Shown: one piece after another, positions 55,002 through 63,761 of the stretch
How positions within the stretch are numbered: position 1 is the stretch's first letter
Layout of the letters: each line of letters opens with the position of its first letter
NCBI RefSeq assembly: GCF_009931695.1
Contig: NZ_CP048000.1
Span: 2,435,501 to 2,499,500 of the forward strand
From: Anaerocolumna sedimenticola
GTDB lineage: Bacteria > Bacillota > Clostridia > Lachnospirales > Lachnospiraceae
Direction of reading: 5' to 3'
DNA: 64,000 bases
Made by a program: the position numbers and the translations under genes
The notes under the pieces: model-generated
Seen by the model: only the letters and a program-made list of their open reading frames with translations
Told to the model about the DNA's origin: nothing
Databases searched by the model: none

Positions 55002-55593
55002 AACATTGCCTCCAAAAATTTTTGACTTAATATACTTTTGTTCCTATAAATGAACAGAATTATTTACTTTAAAAATCATTATAACAAAGTTTAATGTCTA
55101 AGAAAAGTGCAAATTTAAATTTATTGTAATTTTTAAAATATCAATGTAATCGTAACATATGGAATGAGTAAATTTGTAATAATATTAAATATATTAAAAT
55201 TATTTTAATTATTTTGATATTTAAAGACAGTTATTATGGGAACTCACCGTTGAAATTTAGGGAAAAAATACCGCAAGACAGAGGAGAAGCCCGGTAGAGG
55301 GGGAGGGTAACTACCAGGCTTTGTTTTATGAAAAAAATTATCTTATTAGCATTATTATGTGTAACTCAATTACCATATTTCTATTATAATAGACATATAT
55401 GTTTATTGTATGGATGATTTATGAACATTTTGTGAATATTTAAATTTAAAAATTTTCTTATAAAAGGCAGAATTCTCAGGATTTACAGAGGCTACTTTTC
55501 ACGAAGATACAAATACTATGAGAAACATCTAATATCTAAAGCATAAAAAAATATTTGTGTGAGTCATAAAATAGATGAGAGGATGGTATCAGC
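55002..55593. other. AT-rich intergenic region with duplicated block
   Basis: 592 bp. The first half is AT-rich without recognised signals apart from a TATAAT-like box (minus, 55078-55083) that may serve upp. 55276-55450 is repeat block copy 1. A tiny frame from the ATG at 55327 (about 29 codons, MKKIILLALLCV...) looks signal-peptide-like but has no support in copy 2. Confidence 0.5.
55276..55450. repeat. 175-bp dispersed repeat, copy 1
   Basis: Starts AGACAGAGGAGAAGCCCGG and contains a GCCCGGTAG/CTACCAGGC hairpin with a T-rich tail. Matching AT-rich sequence follows, through CATATATGTTTATT and GAACATTTTGTGAATATTT. Copy 2 is at 56114-56290. Each copy lies just before a small gene. Confidence 0.85.
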
Positions 55594-56046
55594 ATGGCAA
55601 GCATTTTTAAAAAATTAATAAGCAAAGAACTTGGCGAAAATAATTACAATAAATACTTCTTTGTCTGCCAGAAGAGTATACAAAACAAGGCTTTTGACAG
55701 TAAAGAAATATACAATGATATTTATGAACATCTGAAAAATAAAGATAGAATTGTAATTAAGAAGATGCAGGAGCGTTTAAATGATACCATGTTTTTAGCT
55801 ATGCGTATCTGCAAAACGTATTTTTTTTCATTTTTATTTTTTATAGGAGCTATTTTTTATATATTAACAAAGGATATTCAACCGCTTATAACATTTTTAA
55901 GTATCCTTTTAATGAGTTTTTGTTTTATCGGTAAAACCTATCAGTTTATTGTAAATAAATATTGTTTTATCGATGCCCAGATAGTGCTGGTATACAAAAC
56001 GGTTTTGGATAGAATTCTTCTCATAAACGAACGTGAGCATTCTTAG
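55594..56046 (+). CDS. hypothetical membrane protein
   Basis: 150 residues. A polar N-terminal half (KKLISKELGENNYNKYFF...) is followed by two membrane helices (about 72-91 and 96-118, FFSFLFFIGAIFYIL and LITFLSILLMSFCFIG) and a short tail. No family recognised. A strong terminator follows and AGAGGAT precedes the ATG, so it is probably expressed. It lies between the two copies of the 175-bp repeat. Confidence 0.65.
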   Translation: MASIFKKLISKELGENNYNKYFFVCQKSIQNKAFDSKEIYNDIYEHLKNKDRIVIKKMQERLNDTMFLAMRICKTYFFSFLFFIGAIFYILTKDIQPLITFLSILLMSFCFIGKTYQFIVNKYCFIDAQIVLVYKTVLDRILLINEREHS

Positions 56047-56069
56047 ATATAAGATGTTTTGCTGATTTT

Positions 56070-56106
56070 AAATTCTGATGTATATGTATTATACATCAGA
56101 ATTTTT
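56070..56106 (+). terminator. terminator of hypothetical membrane protein gene
   Basis: AAATTCTGATGTATA (56070-56084) pairs perfectly with TATACATCAGAATTT (56090-56104), followed by TT. Confidence 0.85.
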
Positions 56107-56113
56107 GGTGTAT

Positions 56114-56290
56114 AGACAGAGGAGAAGCCCGGTAGGGGGAGGGAAACTACCAGGCTTTATTTTATGAAAAAGTTTTCTTATTAGTAATTTTGAGTGTAAC
56201 TGAATTTCTATGATTTTATTATATCAGTCATATATGTTTATTTCGTGGCTGAATCATGAACATTTCGTGAATATTTTTTACTTAAAAATT
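56114..56290. repeat. 175-bp dispersed repeat, copy 2
   Basis: Nearly identical to 55276-55450 over the first 50 bp (same hairpin, GGGGGAGGG loop) and clearly related beyond. It ends just before the frameshifted gene at 56313. Confidence 0.85.
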
Positions 56291-56312
56291 AATTGAGAAT
56301 ACATAAACCTGT

Positions 56313-56650
56313 ATGGAATCCAAATACTGGATTAGACTTTTGACAATCAAATTATTAATAAATCTTAACCCAAAGAATAATCGGATTAAATTTACCAATT
56401 ACGGAATCCGGGTTCGGTTCGGAAAATATTCACTTGCCAATCAGATCTATATCATGAACAATGATATAGAAATAAACGGATTAAAAATTGGTGACCCTAT
56501 AAGTGGATTTGAAAAGAAATTTGGTGAACCGGTAAAAGATAACAGTGGGAATGCACACTTTAAATATAAATATATTTATCTGTCGGGTAAATTATGATAC
56601 GGATACAAAAGAAATTTTCGGCATTTACATTTTGAAAGTAGATTTTTAAT
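56313..56650 (+). pseudogene. small hypothetical protein, frameshifted
   Basis: The first frame (56313-56597) encodes 94 residues with DIEINGLKIGDPISGFEKKFGEP, the pattern of small lipoprotein-like proteins with an IGDS-type repeat. It ends abnormally. Dropping one G of TCGGGT at about 56585 continues the frame as VNYDTDTKEIFGIYILKV to 56650. A stop codon lies three codons before the ATG and no ribosome binding site is visible, so the N-terminus may also be lost. Likely a decaying gene. Confidence 0.6.
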
Positions 56651-57052
56651 ATATATATGATTTTAAGACAAGCTTTTTTTAACATTCTGACCAATTTCAC
56701 ATATAATTACATAGATTTATATAAGAATTTAACCTCCGTGAGATTAGAAGAATTAAATTTCCAGGGAATTGTTGAATTTTAAGGAAAATGAAAGGTAAAT
56801 CCATGAAAAAAAATTGGTAATTTAAAAAGACAAATTAATAATAAATTTAAGATAATATCTTTCAATCATGAGAATTGTTTCGTATAAAAGTTAAAATCCT
56901 TAAATATTAAATTTTTTGTAATTTATTAAAGAAAGATGTAGAAAAAATGAAATTTTAATAAAATAAACAGTTGATTTCATAGTATTACGGATGTATAATA
57001 GTCGGAGTTGGCAAATTTTGATTACACAAATATTGAAGGCGAGGTCAAATGT
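56651..57052. other. intergenic region before cax
   Basis: 402 bp, AT-rich. Only the cax promoter (56971-56999) is recognisable; no RNA element or gene was seen. Confidence 0.5.
56971..56999 (+). promoter_or_regulatory. promoter of cax
   Basis: TTGATT (56971-56976), a 17-bp spacer and TATAAT (56994-56999) with an extended -10 TG. Confidence 0.8.
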
Positions 57053-58099
57053 ATGAAGTATCTTAAAATATTATTGGTTTGTGTTCCACTTTCTTTTTTA
57101 GGCGTTTTATTCCATTGGAGTGCAAGCATTATGTTTGTCTTAACTTGTATTTCCATAGTACCATTAGCAGGATACCTAGGTAATGCCACCGAAGAAATTG
57201 CTGCATATACAGGTCCTAAATTTGGGGGCTTTTTAAATGCTACCTTTGGTAATGCAACAGAGCTTATTATTACTTTTTTTGCCATAAGAGCCGGCTTGTT
57301 TGATGTTGTAAAGGCATCTCTTGCAGGGTCTGTTTTAGGAAATATACTATTAGTTTTAGGATGCAGTATATTATTTGGTGGATTAAAACATAAAGAACTG
57401 AAATATGATGCCCAACTTGGTACTTTCACTGCTACTATGCTGTTATTTGCTGTTTTTGGTTTGGCAATACCCGCCGTATTTACTTCTAATGTACCGGAAA
57501 ACCTTATTTCTTCTAAATATGAAAGTTTTAGTGTTATAACAAGTGTTATTTTACTTTGTATTTATGTAATCGGTATGATTTATTCATTCCGCTCACAAAA
57601 AGACCTTTATGGTGTAGAACATGCCGAAGATATTGATTCAAAATGGAGTTTACCTGTAAGTATTTTTGTACTTGGTGTTGCAACGGTATTAATTGCAATT
57701 CTTTCCGAATTATTGGTTGACAGTATTGAGCCTATGACACAGGCTGCCGGAATTCCTGAAATGTTTGTCGGTATTATACTTATTCCTATCGTTGGTAATG
57801 CTGCCGAACATAGTACGGCTGTAATTATGGCATTAAAGAATAAGATGGATATTGCAATAGAGATAGCAGTCGGATCCAGTTTACAGATTTCATTATTTGT
57901 AATTCCTGTAGCAGTACTTATCAGTTTATTCTTTACTCCTATGAGTATTATATTTAAACCAATTGAATTATTCTTGTTTGGTTCCAGTGTCCTTATAGCA
58001 AATCAAGTTGTTAAAGCGGGCAGAACGAACTGGATGGAAGGGCTGAAACTGATATCCGTATATATTATTGCTGCCGTTGGATTTTTCATCGTAGGTTAA
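57053..58099 (+). CDS. cax: Ca2+/H+ antiporter (CaCA family)
   Basis: 348 residues from the ATG at 57053, with GGCGAGG 7 nt upstream; a longer TTG-started frame is rejected. Eleven hydrophobic segments and the two inverted alpha-repeats of the family: GNATEEIAAYTGPKFGGFLN / GNATELIIT and VGNAAEHSTAVIMALKNKMD / SSLQIS. An acidic-poor linker joins the halves. It exports Ca2+ in exchange for protons. Confidence 0.95.
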   Translation: MKYLKILLVCVPLSFLGVLFHWSASIMFVLTCISIVPLAGYLGNATEEIAAYTGPKFGGFLNATFGNATELIITFFAIRAGLFDVVKASLAGSVLGNILLVLGCSILFGGLKHKELKYDAQLGTFTATMLLFAVFGLAIPAVFTSNVPENLISSKYESFSVITSVILLCIYVIGMIYSFRSQKDLYGVEHAEDIDSKWSLPVSIFVLGVATVLIAILSELLVDSIEPMTQAAGIPEMFVGIILIPIVGNAAEHSTAVIMALKNKMDIAIEIAVGSSLQISLFVIPVAVLISLFFTPMSIIFKPIELFLFGSSVLIANQVVKAGRTNWMEGLKLISVYIIAAVGFFIVG

Positions 58100-58150
58100 T
58101 AGATAGTAAGTGAATTGATATGTATTTTTAATATGAATATAGGATTGGAG

Positions 58151-58184
58151 AAGGTATTGGCGTTCAGTGTTCAATACCTTTTTG
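58151..58184 (+). terminator. terminator of cax
   Basis: AAGGTATTG (58151-58159) pairs with CAATACCTT (58172-58180), followed by TTTG. Confidence 0.75.
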
Positions 58185-58316
58185 TTATTTTCCACCTTAT
58201 TAAATCAAAACCATTAATGTAACATTTTTATATAGAAATGATACATTTTTTGCTTTATACTTAATATAAAATTAAAAAGATCTTTAATTAATTTAATAAT
58301 AAAGGATGATTACACA

Positions 58317-59405
58317 ATGACAGATATATTTATAAACTATGGTACCAATTTACAGAAAATGACATATGAGTTAATGGAAGCTGCTAATATAGCCGGCAGA
58401 TTAAATACAACCATGAAAATAGGTATTAAACCTAACCTTGTCGTATCCCGCCCTGCTGATGGCGGAGCTACTACACATCCTGAAATTGTGGAAGGTATCA
58501 TTCGGTATCTGCAGGCTTACGGAATAAATAATATTACCATTCTGGAAGGCTCCTGGGTGGGTGATAGTACACAACTTGCATTTAAAAACTGCGGTTATAC
58601 AGCACTGGCAGAAAAGTATGGTGTAAAATTGCATGATACTAAAAAAGACAAAGCAGTTCAGGTTAAAAGTAAGGGCACTTCCCTGAATGTTTGTGAAAGT
58701 GCTCTTAATATGGATTATTTGATTAATGTTCCGGTGCTTAAGGGACATTGCCAGACCGGCATGACCTGCTGTATGAAGAATCTGAAAGGGTGTATACCTG
58801 ACAGTGAAAAAAGGCGTTTTCATACCATGGGACTGGACAAACCCATAGCACTGTTAAATACGGTTCTGCGTCCGGATCTTCATATTGTGGATTCTGTCTG
58901 TGGTGACTTATCTTTTGAAGAGGGTGGAAATCCTATCGTTGCAAACCGTATTATGCTTGGATTTGATCCCTTATTACTGGATTCTTTCGGTGCGCAGTTA
59001 ATGGGATTTAAACCGGATGAAATTGAATATATCCGCATTGGAAAAGCTTATGGTATTGGTAAATATGCGGATGCAGATACGAAAGAACTGGAACTTGGTA
59101 CAGAGAACCGGCCAAAGACGGGTGTGAGCCACAGTAATACGGTAAAGAAATTAAGCAAATTTATTGAAGCAGACAGTGCCTGTTCAGCCTGTTATGCTGC
59201 ACTTGTATATGCACTTGATAGAGCCGGTGGAATTAGAGGAGAGAGTATAAAGATTGGCCAAGGGTACCGGGGGAAAAAATGTGCCGGAATCGGTGTAGGC
59301 AACTGTACAAAAGGATGTCAGACTTATGTAATGGGCTGCCCTCCCAAGGCCAGTGATATTGTGGATTTTATTAAAAATAACCAAAATAACATATTAAAGG
59401 ATTAA
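58317..59405 (+). CDS. DUF362 domain-containing protein
   Basis: 362 residues. The DUF362 core has KIGIKPNLVVSRPADGGATT, PVLKGHCQTGMTCCMKNLKG and DSVCGDLSFEEGG. The C-terminal third is cysteine-rich (CSACYAALVYALDRAGG, CAGIGVGNCTKGC, GCPP) and could hold an Fe-S or metal site, but no classical 2x[4Fe-4S] ferredoxin motif is seen. Function of the family is unknown. The ATG is preceded by AAAGGATG. Confidence 0.88.
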   Translation: MTDIFINYGTNLQKMTYELMEAANIAGRLNTTMKIGIKPNLVVSRPADGGATTHPEIVEGIIRYLQAYGINNITILEGSWVGDSTQLAFKNCGYTALAEKYGVKLHDTKKDKAVQVKSKGTSLNVCESALNMDYLINVPVLKGHCQTGMTCCMKNLKGCIPDSEKRRFHTMGLDKPIALLNTVLRPDLHIVDSVCGDLSFEEGGNPIVANRIMLGFDPLLLDSFGAQLMGFKPDEIEYIRIGKAYGIGKYADADTKELELGTENRPKTGVSHSNTVKKLSKFIEADSACSACYAALVYALDRAGGIRGESIKIGQGYRGKKCAGIGVGNCTKGCQTYVMGCPPKASDIVDFIKNNQNNILKD

Positions 59406-59572
59406 AACCCTGATTCTATAATCGTATGAGGGGCAAGAACAGACTCTTTTATCAGAAGTTTGAAAAGCAACATCTTATAAAATTTATTATCTGAATTCTG
59501 AAATAAGATAGAGGTATAGTTATTCACTTAAATAAATATACTAATATTGACAATATTTTCTATGGTGTAGCT

Positions 59573-60352
59573 ATGGATAATGAACAACAAGATAAATTAA
59601 AATTCTTTATTAAAACAGGAATTGCTGTTTTATCCTTCCTTGTTCTAATGGTATTAGGCATTAAATACATACCTGCTGCAGTCACAGTTACTAATTCTGC
59701 AAATTCAGAGAGATTACCTATCAACTGCGTAGATCAGAAAGAAAATAAAGTAGCCTTAAGCTTTGATGCTGCTTATGGGAATGAGGACACTGAGGAGATT
59801 CTGGAAACACTGGCTTTACATAATGTAAAGGCTACATTCTTTTTGACCGGCGGCTGGATCGAAAAATACCCAGGGGATGTCAGAGCGATTGCCGAAGCAG
59901 GTCATGACCTGGGAAATCACAGTGAAAACCACAAACATATGTCACAGCTTACCAAAGAGGAATGTAAGGATGAAATTATAAAAACGCAAAACAAAGTTAA
60001 AGAATTAACTGGAATAGAGATGAAATTATTCCGTCCGCCATACGGCGATTTCAATAATACCTTAATTGAAACGACAGATGAACTGGGATATTACTGTATT
60101 GCGTGGGATGTGGATTCCCTGGATTGGAAAGATTATGGGGTCGAATCTATTATTGATACCGTCTTAAATCATAAACATTTAGAAAATGGATCAATTATAT
60201 TGTTTCATTGTGGTTCTAAATTTACTAAGGATGCCCTGGAGGGTATTATCGTCGGTTTGGAGGATAAGGGTTATAAAATCGTACCTGTTTCCCAACTTAT
60301 TTATACCGATGATTATTATCTTGATGAAGAGGGCAGACAAATTAAGAAATAA
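59573..60352 (+). CDS. polysaccharide deacetylase (PdaB-like)
   Basis: 259 residues. An N-terminal membrane anchor (about 14-32) is followed by an extracellular NodB domain: LSFDAAYGNEDTEEIL (motif 1), HDLGNHSENHKHM (H-x3-H metal site), FRPPYGDFN and AWDVDSLDWKDY. Motif 1 is the FDxAxG variant seen in spore-associated PdaB rather than TFDDGP. A role in spore cortex or wall peptidoglycan deacetylation is inferred. Confidence 0.88.
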   Translation: MDNEQQDKLKFFIKTGIAVLSFLVLMVLGIKYIPAAVTVTNSANSERLPINCVDQKENKVALSFDAAYGNEDTEEILETLALHNVKATFFLTGGWIEKYPGDVRAIAEAGHDLGNHSENHKHMSQLTKEECKDEIIKTQNKVKELTGIEMKLFRPPYGDFNNTLIETTDELGYYCIAWDVDSLDWKDYGVESIIDTVLNHKHLENGSIILFHCGSKFTKDALEGIIVGLEDKGYKIVPVSQLIYTDDYYLDEEGRQIKK

Positions 60353-60426
60353 AAAGTGAAATGACTTAAGAATTTGAAACAATCCTTTTCACTATATCCG
60401 TTTTCAGGTATATTCTATTAATACTT

Positions 60427-60489
60427 TAATAAGATTCGCGGGTCAAAAGCCCTCAAATAAATTGGGCTTTTGACCCGCGAATCTTATTA
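60427..60489. terminator. 26-bp perfect inverted repeat, bidirectional terminator
   Basis: The arm 60427-60452 (beginning TAATAAGATTCGCGGG) pairs perfectly with 60464-60489, 11-nt loop. It lies between the converging deacetylase and LysM-GH18 genes; unusually long and GC-rich for this AT-rich sequence. Confidence 0.75.
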
Positions 60490-60501
60490 TATTTCTTACG
60501 G

Positions 60502-61796
60502 TTAATATTCCGGAAGGACTTTTGCAATTTCATATTGTGAATTAATTACCAGCCACATTTGGGCAAAAAAGGTCATTATATTCCAGATTCCGGCACCCTG
60601 GATACCATATTCCGGTACGAAGTTCATTAATGCATCTATACTCCTGGCATCTTTAAACCAGACAATATAATTTACTTGTGAATCGGATAAATGTTCGGTG
60701 TATTCAAAATAGGGAGCCTGGGAATTATTATCAAACATAATAGTAGCATTATTCTGAACTGCTAGTTCTATAGCTGCATTCGTAGTAAGGGAATTGGCAG
60801 TCGATATACCAAAGATATAGGGTCGCTGCCAGACATAACCGATGATTGAAAGACCGGTAAATAATTTTTCATATGGAATCATTGTTATGGCATAATCTAA
60901 AAAAGTTTGGTTCATAAAGGTAGGGGTTGTAGGGGAAGGAGGGCCTACAGTCAACCCCCATGCATACGATAAAATTAATAAATAATCTGCTGCCTGACCT
61001 AAAACAGTATAATCCACCCGTTCAAATGATATTTCATTCGAGCTGATAAAGGTTCTGGGTTAATAGTAATAAATAAAATGAAACCTTCCGATTTTAAGCG
61101 ACTGGATAATCTGGTAATATAATTCTCGTGGCCCTGTCTGTTTTCCTGGTTTAAATTCGTTAAAGTAATATTTATGCCGTAATACCCTTTCGATCTCAAG
61201 ATACTAAGTATGTTTTCAATATGTTGGTTTAAAATTGATTCGTTATATAATATACTGTTTACAACTTCAATATCACTGGTTCCTTGATAGGTTAACGTAG
61301 ATAAAGACATGATGGGAGCCACACCATATTCTTTCGAAATCTGTATGACTTCGGTTTCATCATTTCCGACAATTTCACCGTTTTCTATAGCCCTATAGTT
61401 AAATATGGTCAGATAAGTAAGATACGGTAAAGTCTTTCTAAGTACATCTCTATTTATAAACGGATATGCATAAGCATTGATGGAAGTTCTGTTCTGAGTA
61501 TCGTAGCTAATGACAATTGTTTCTCCCTGGTAAATAACATCCCGATCCGATAAAAAGGGATTATTTCTTAATAATTGCATCCTTGTCACACCAAATGCCT
61601 CTGCTATACTTGACAAAGAATCTCCCGCTTGTACTATATAAACCTGGCTGGGATAGGTTATTACAATTGTTTGCCCAACAACTAAGTTCTCGGGATTTAT
61701 TAATCCGTTTTCTTCAACCAATCTTGTAACTGATACATTGTATGTTACGGCAATGCTATATATCGTTTCACCGGGCTGTACTACATGTATAATCAT
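60502..61796 (-). pseudogene. LysM-GH18 spore peptidoglycan hydrolase-like gene, frameshifted
   Basis: The first frame (61796-60999) has two LysM repeats (HVVQPGETIYSIAVTYNVSV at 4-23, YIVQAGDSLSSIAEAFGVTR at 53-72) and the first half of a GH18 barrel, as in YaaH/SleL. The barrel continues in another frame (about 61040 down to 60502: FERVDYTVLGQAADYLLILS ... GAGIWNI). One base appears lost near 61040-61045. The GH18 catalytic motif (DxxDxE, normally GINIDFE here) reads GINITLTNL, lacking the acidic residues. So even a repaired product would probably bind but not cut glycan. Confidence 0.85.
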
Positions 61797-61961
61797 AGTT
61801 ATCCTCGCTAATTTACTTAATTTAATATATGATTACACTATTTTAATGTTCGGTATTTAATGATTTAATCTTTTGCAATGGCTGATATATAATTACCGGT
61901 TGTACAATTCAATCCTGAATAAGATGGTAAGAAATTTATAGATAATGGATATTTTATTAAA

Positions 61962-61990
61962 TTACAAATATATGGAAAATATGTTATGAT
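61962..61990 (+). promoter_or_regulatory. promoter of second sugar ABC operon
   Basis: TTACAA (61962-61967), a 17-bp spacer and TATGAT (61985-61990), about 45 bp before the start codon. Confidence 0.7.
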
Positions 61991-62033
61991 AAAGATGTTC
62001 CAGGAAAACACATTTTGAAAGGGGGATTAGGTT

Positions 62034-63488
62034 GTGAAATTGAAGAAATTGGTTTCACTATTACTAATTGTTACATTGATGATTGTATCGCTTATGGCAT
62101 GCAAAAAAGGTGGAGATACACAAAAAACTTCATCCACACCAACACAGGAAGCTGCAGGTGAAAAAACTGCTGAAACGAAAGAGGCCGCCACGGAGGCTGA
62201 TACAACACAGGAAGCTGCGACAGAAGCACAGACGGAAGCTACGGATACCGCCGGTGGCAAGTTACAGGTTCCGGATAAGGATATAACAATAACTTTATGG
62301 GACATTGCGACAGAAGATCCGGCGAATGGAATTCAACAAGGTGCCGTAGACCGTTTTATGAAAGATCATCCTAATGTTAAAGTGAAAACAACACACATTC
62401 AGAATGATACCTACAAAGAAAAATTAATTATCGCTATGAGTTCCGGACAATGTCCCGATATGTATATGCATTGGGGCGGAGGTCCTATGAATGAGTATAT
62501 TGAATCCGGTTTTGCTGTACCGTTAACCGATTTAATGAATAATTATTGTGAAATTGATTTCTTAGATGCTGCAATTGCACAGAGTTCCTATAAAGGGGAT
62601 ATTTATGCAGTCCCTTATGGCGGCATCGGTGGAAGCGGTATTTTCTATAATAAAACTATTTTCTCAAAATTAGGTTTACAGGTTCCTGCTACAATTTCTG
62701 AGTTAGAAACAGTTGCAAACACGTTAAAAGAAAATGATTATATTCCTTTTTCTTTAGCAAACCAGAATAAATGGACCGGTTCCATGTATTTTATGTATTT
62801 GGCAGCCCGTTATGGCGGTGTTGAAGAATTTAACGCTGCTGTTGATGGTACAGGTTCATTCGAATCTGATGCATTTCAATATGCGGCAGATACCATTCAA
62901 AAATGGGTGAAAGCAGGTTATTTCCCGGATGGTGTTAACAGTCTGAATACGGATGACGGTCAGGACAGAGGATTAATGTATACGGAGGAAGCAGCAATGA
63001 TGCTTCATGGTTCCTGGCAAGCTGCATCTATGAAAAATGATAATGCAGATTGGTATACTCAGAATATTGGTTATTTTGCATTCCCTAAATTAGAAAACAG
63101 TAAAGCAGATCAAAGTATCGTAGTAGGTACCTCCATTGGTAACGGATTTTCCTTTAATACAGGAGATGACCAGGATAAGTTAAAAGCAGCTTTTGTACTT
63201 GCAACCCAATATTACAATGATGATACTTATAATAAAGCTCAATTAGCAGCCGGTACAATTCCCTCTATTAATGGAATGGGTGATACCATACAGGATCCTT
63301 GTATGCAGCAGATTTGGAAAGATTTCTCCAGTGCAAGTAACGTGCAATTATGGTATGACCAATACTTACCGCCGGCAGTCAGTGAAGCACATCAGTCAAC
63401 CTGTCAGGAATTATTTGGTCTTACTATGACACCTCAGGAAGCAAATAAGACATTACAGGATGCAATGGCAAAATATCTGGCTGAGTAG
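62034..63488 (+). CDS. sugar ABC transporter substrate-binding lipoprotein (second)
   Basis: 484 residues from GTG (62034), with AAGGGGG upstream. A lipoprotein signal ends in LMAC (Cys at 23); a long Thr/Glu/Ala-rich linker (25-72) precedes the family 1 binding domain (ITLWDIATEDPANGIQQGAV, MYMHWGGGPMNEY, DIYAVPYGGIGGSGIFYNKT). Related to the protein encoded at 31972. No regulator gene is adjacent upstream. Confidence 0.93.
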   Translation: MKLKKLVSLLLIVTLMIVSLMACKKGGDTQKTSSTPTQEAAGEKTAETKEAATEADTTQEAATEAQTEATDTAGGKLQVPDKDITITLWDIATEDPANGIQQGAVDRFMKDHPNVKVKTTHIQNDTYKEKLIIAMSSGQCPDMYMHWGGGPMNEYIESGFAVPLTDLMNNYCEIDFLDAAIAQSSYKGDIYAVPYGGIGGSGIFYNKTIFSKLGLQVPATISELETVANTLKENDYIPFSLANQNKWTGSMYFMYLAARYGGVEEFNAAVDGTGSFESDAFQYAADTIQKWVKAGYFPDGVNSLNTDDGQDRGLMYTEEAAMMLHGSWQAASMKNDNADWYTQNIGYFAFPKLENSKADQSIVVGTSIGNGFSFNTGDDQDKLKAAFVLATQYYNDDTYNKAQLAAGTIPSINGMGDTIQDPCMQQIWKDFSSASNVQLWYDQYLPPAVSEAHQSTCQELFGLTMTPQEANKTLQDAMAKYLAE

Positions 63489-63611
63489 ATTTACCCTTAC
63501 AAGCAAGTAGCGTAATGGATTGCGAAAATCCGCTTTGACGCTTAACAAAAATCTGGCATAGATTAATAGCATGTAAACAAGAAAATGGCTTAGGTAAATA
63601 ATTCTGAAACA

Positions 63612-63691
63612 GGGGCTGCTGCAAAATTTTTAAATTCGCGGGTATGTTTATTTATAGCGAGGTTTAAGAGTGTTAATTTTGCAGCAGCCCT
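63612..63691. repeat. GGGGCTGCTGCAAAATT hairpin element between binding protein and permease
   Basis: GGGCTGCTGCAAAATT (63613-63628) pairs perfectly with AATTTTGCAGCAGCCC (63675-63690); an inner TTAAATTCGC/GCGAGGTTTAA stem with G.T pairs continues it. Same gene context as the element at 33497. Confidence 0.7.
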
Positions 63692-63761
63692 AAATTTAAA
63701 AGATGAAATCTTACATGCTGCCATTTCGTGTATTGCTAAAATGTATTGGAGGTAAGTATTC

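Noticed and set aside
55327..55416. Signal-peptide-like micro-ORF in repeat copy 1
   Set aside because: The corresponding frame in copy 2 stops after six codons and no proper ribosome binding site spacing is seen.
62027..62305. Open frame antisense to the second binding-protein gene, rich in Ala/Val/Ser
   Set aside because: It is the reverse reading of the Thr/Glu/Ala-rich linker, with no ribosome binding site and no family features.
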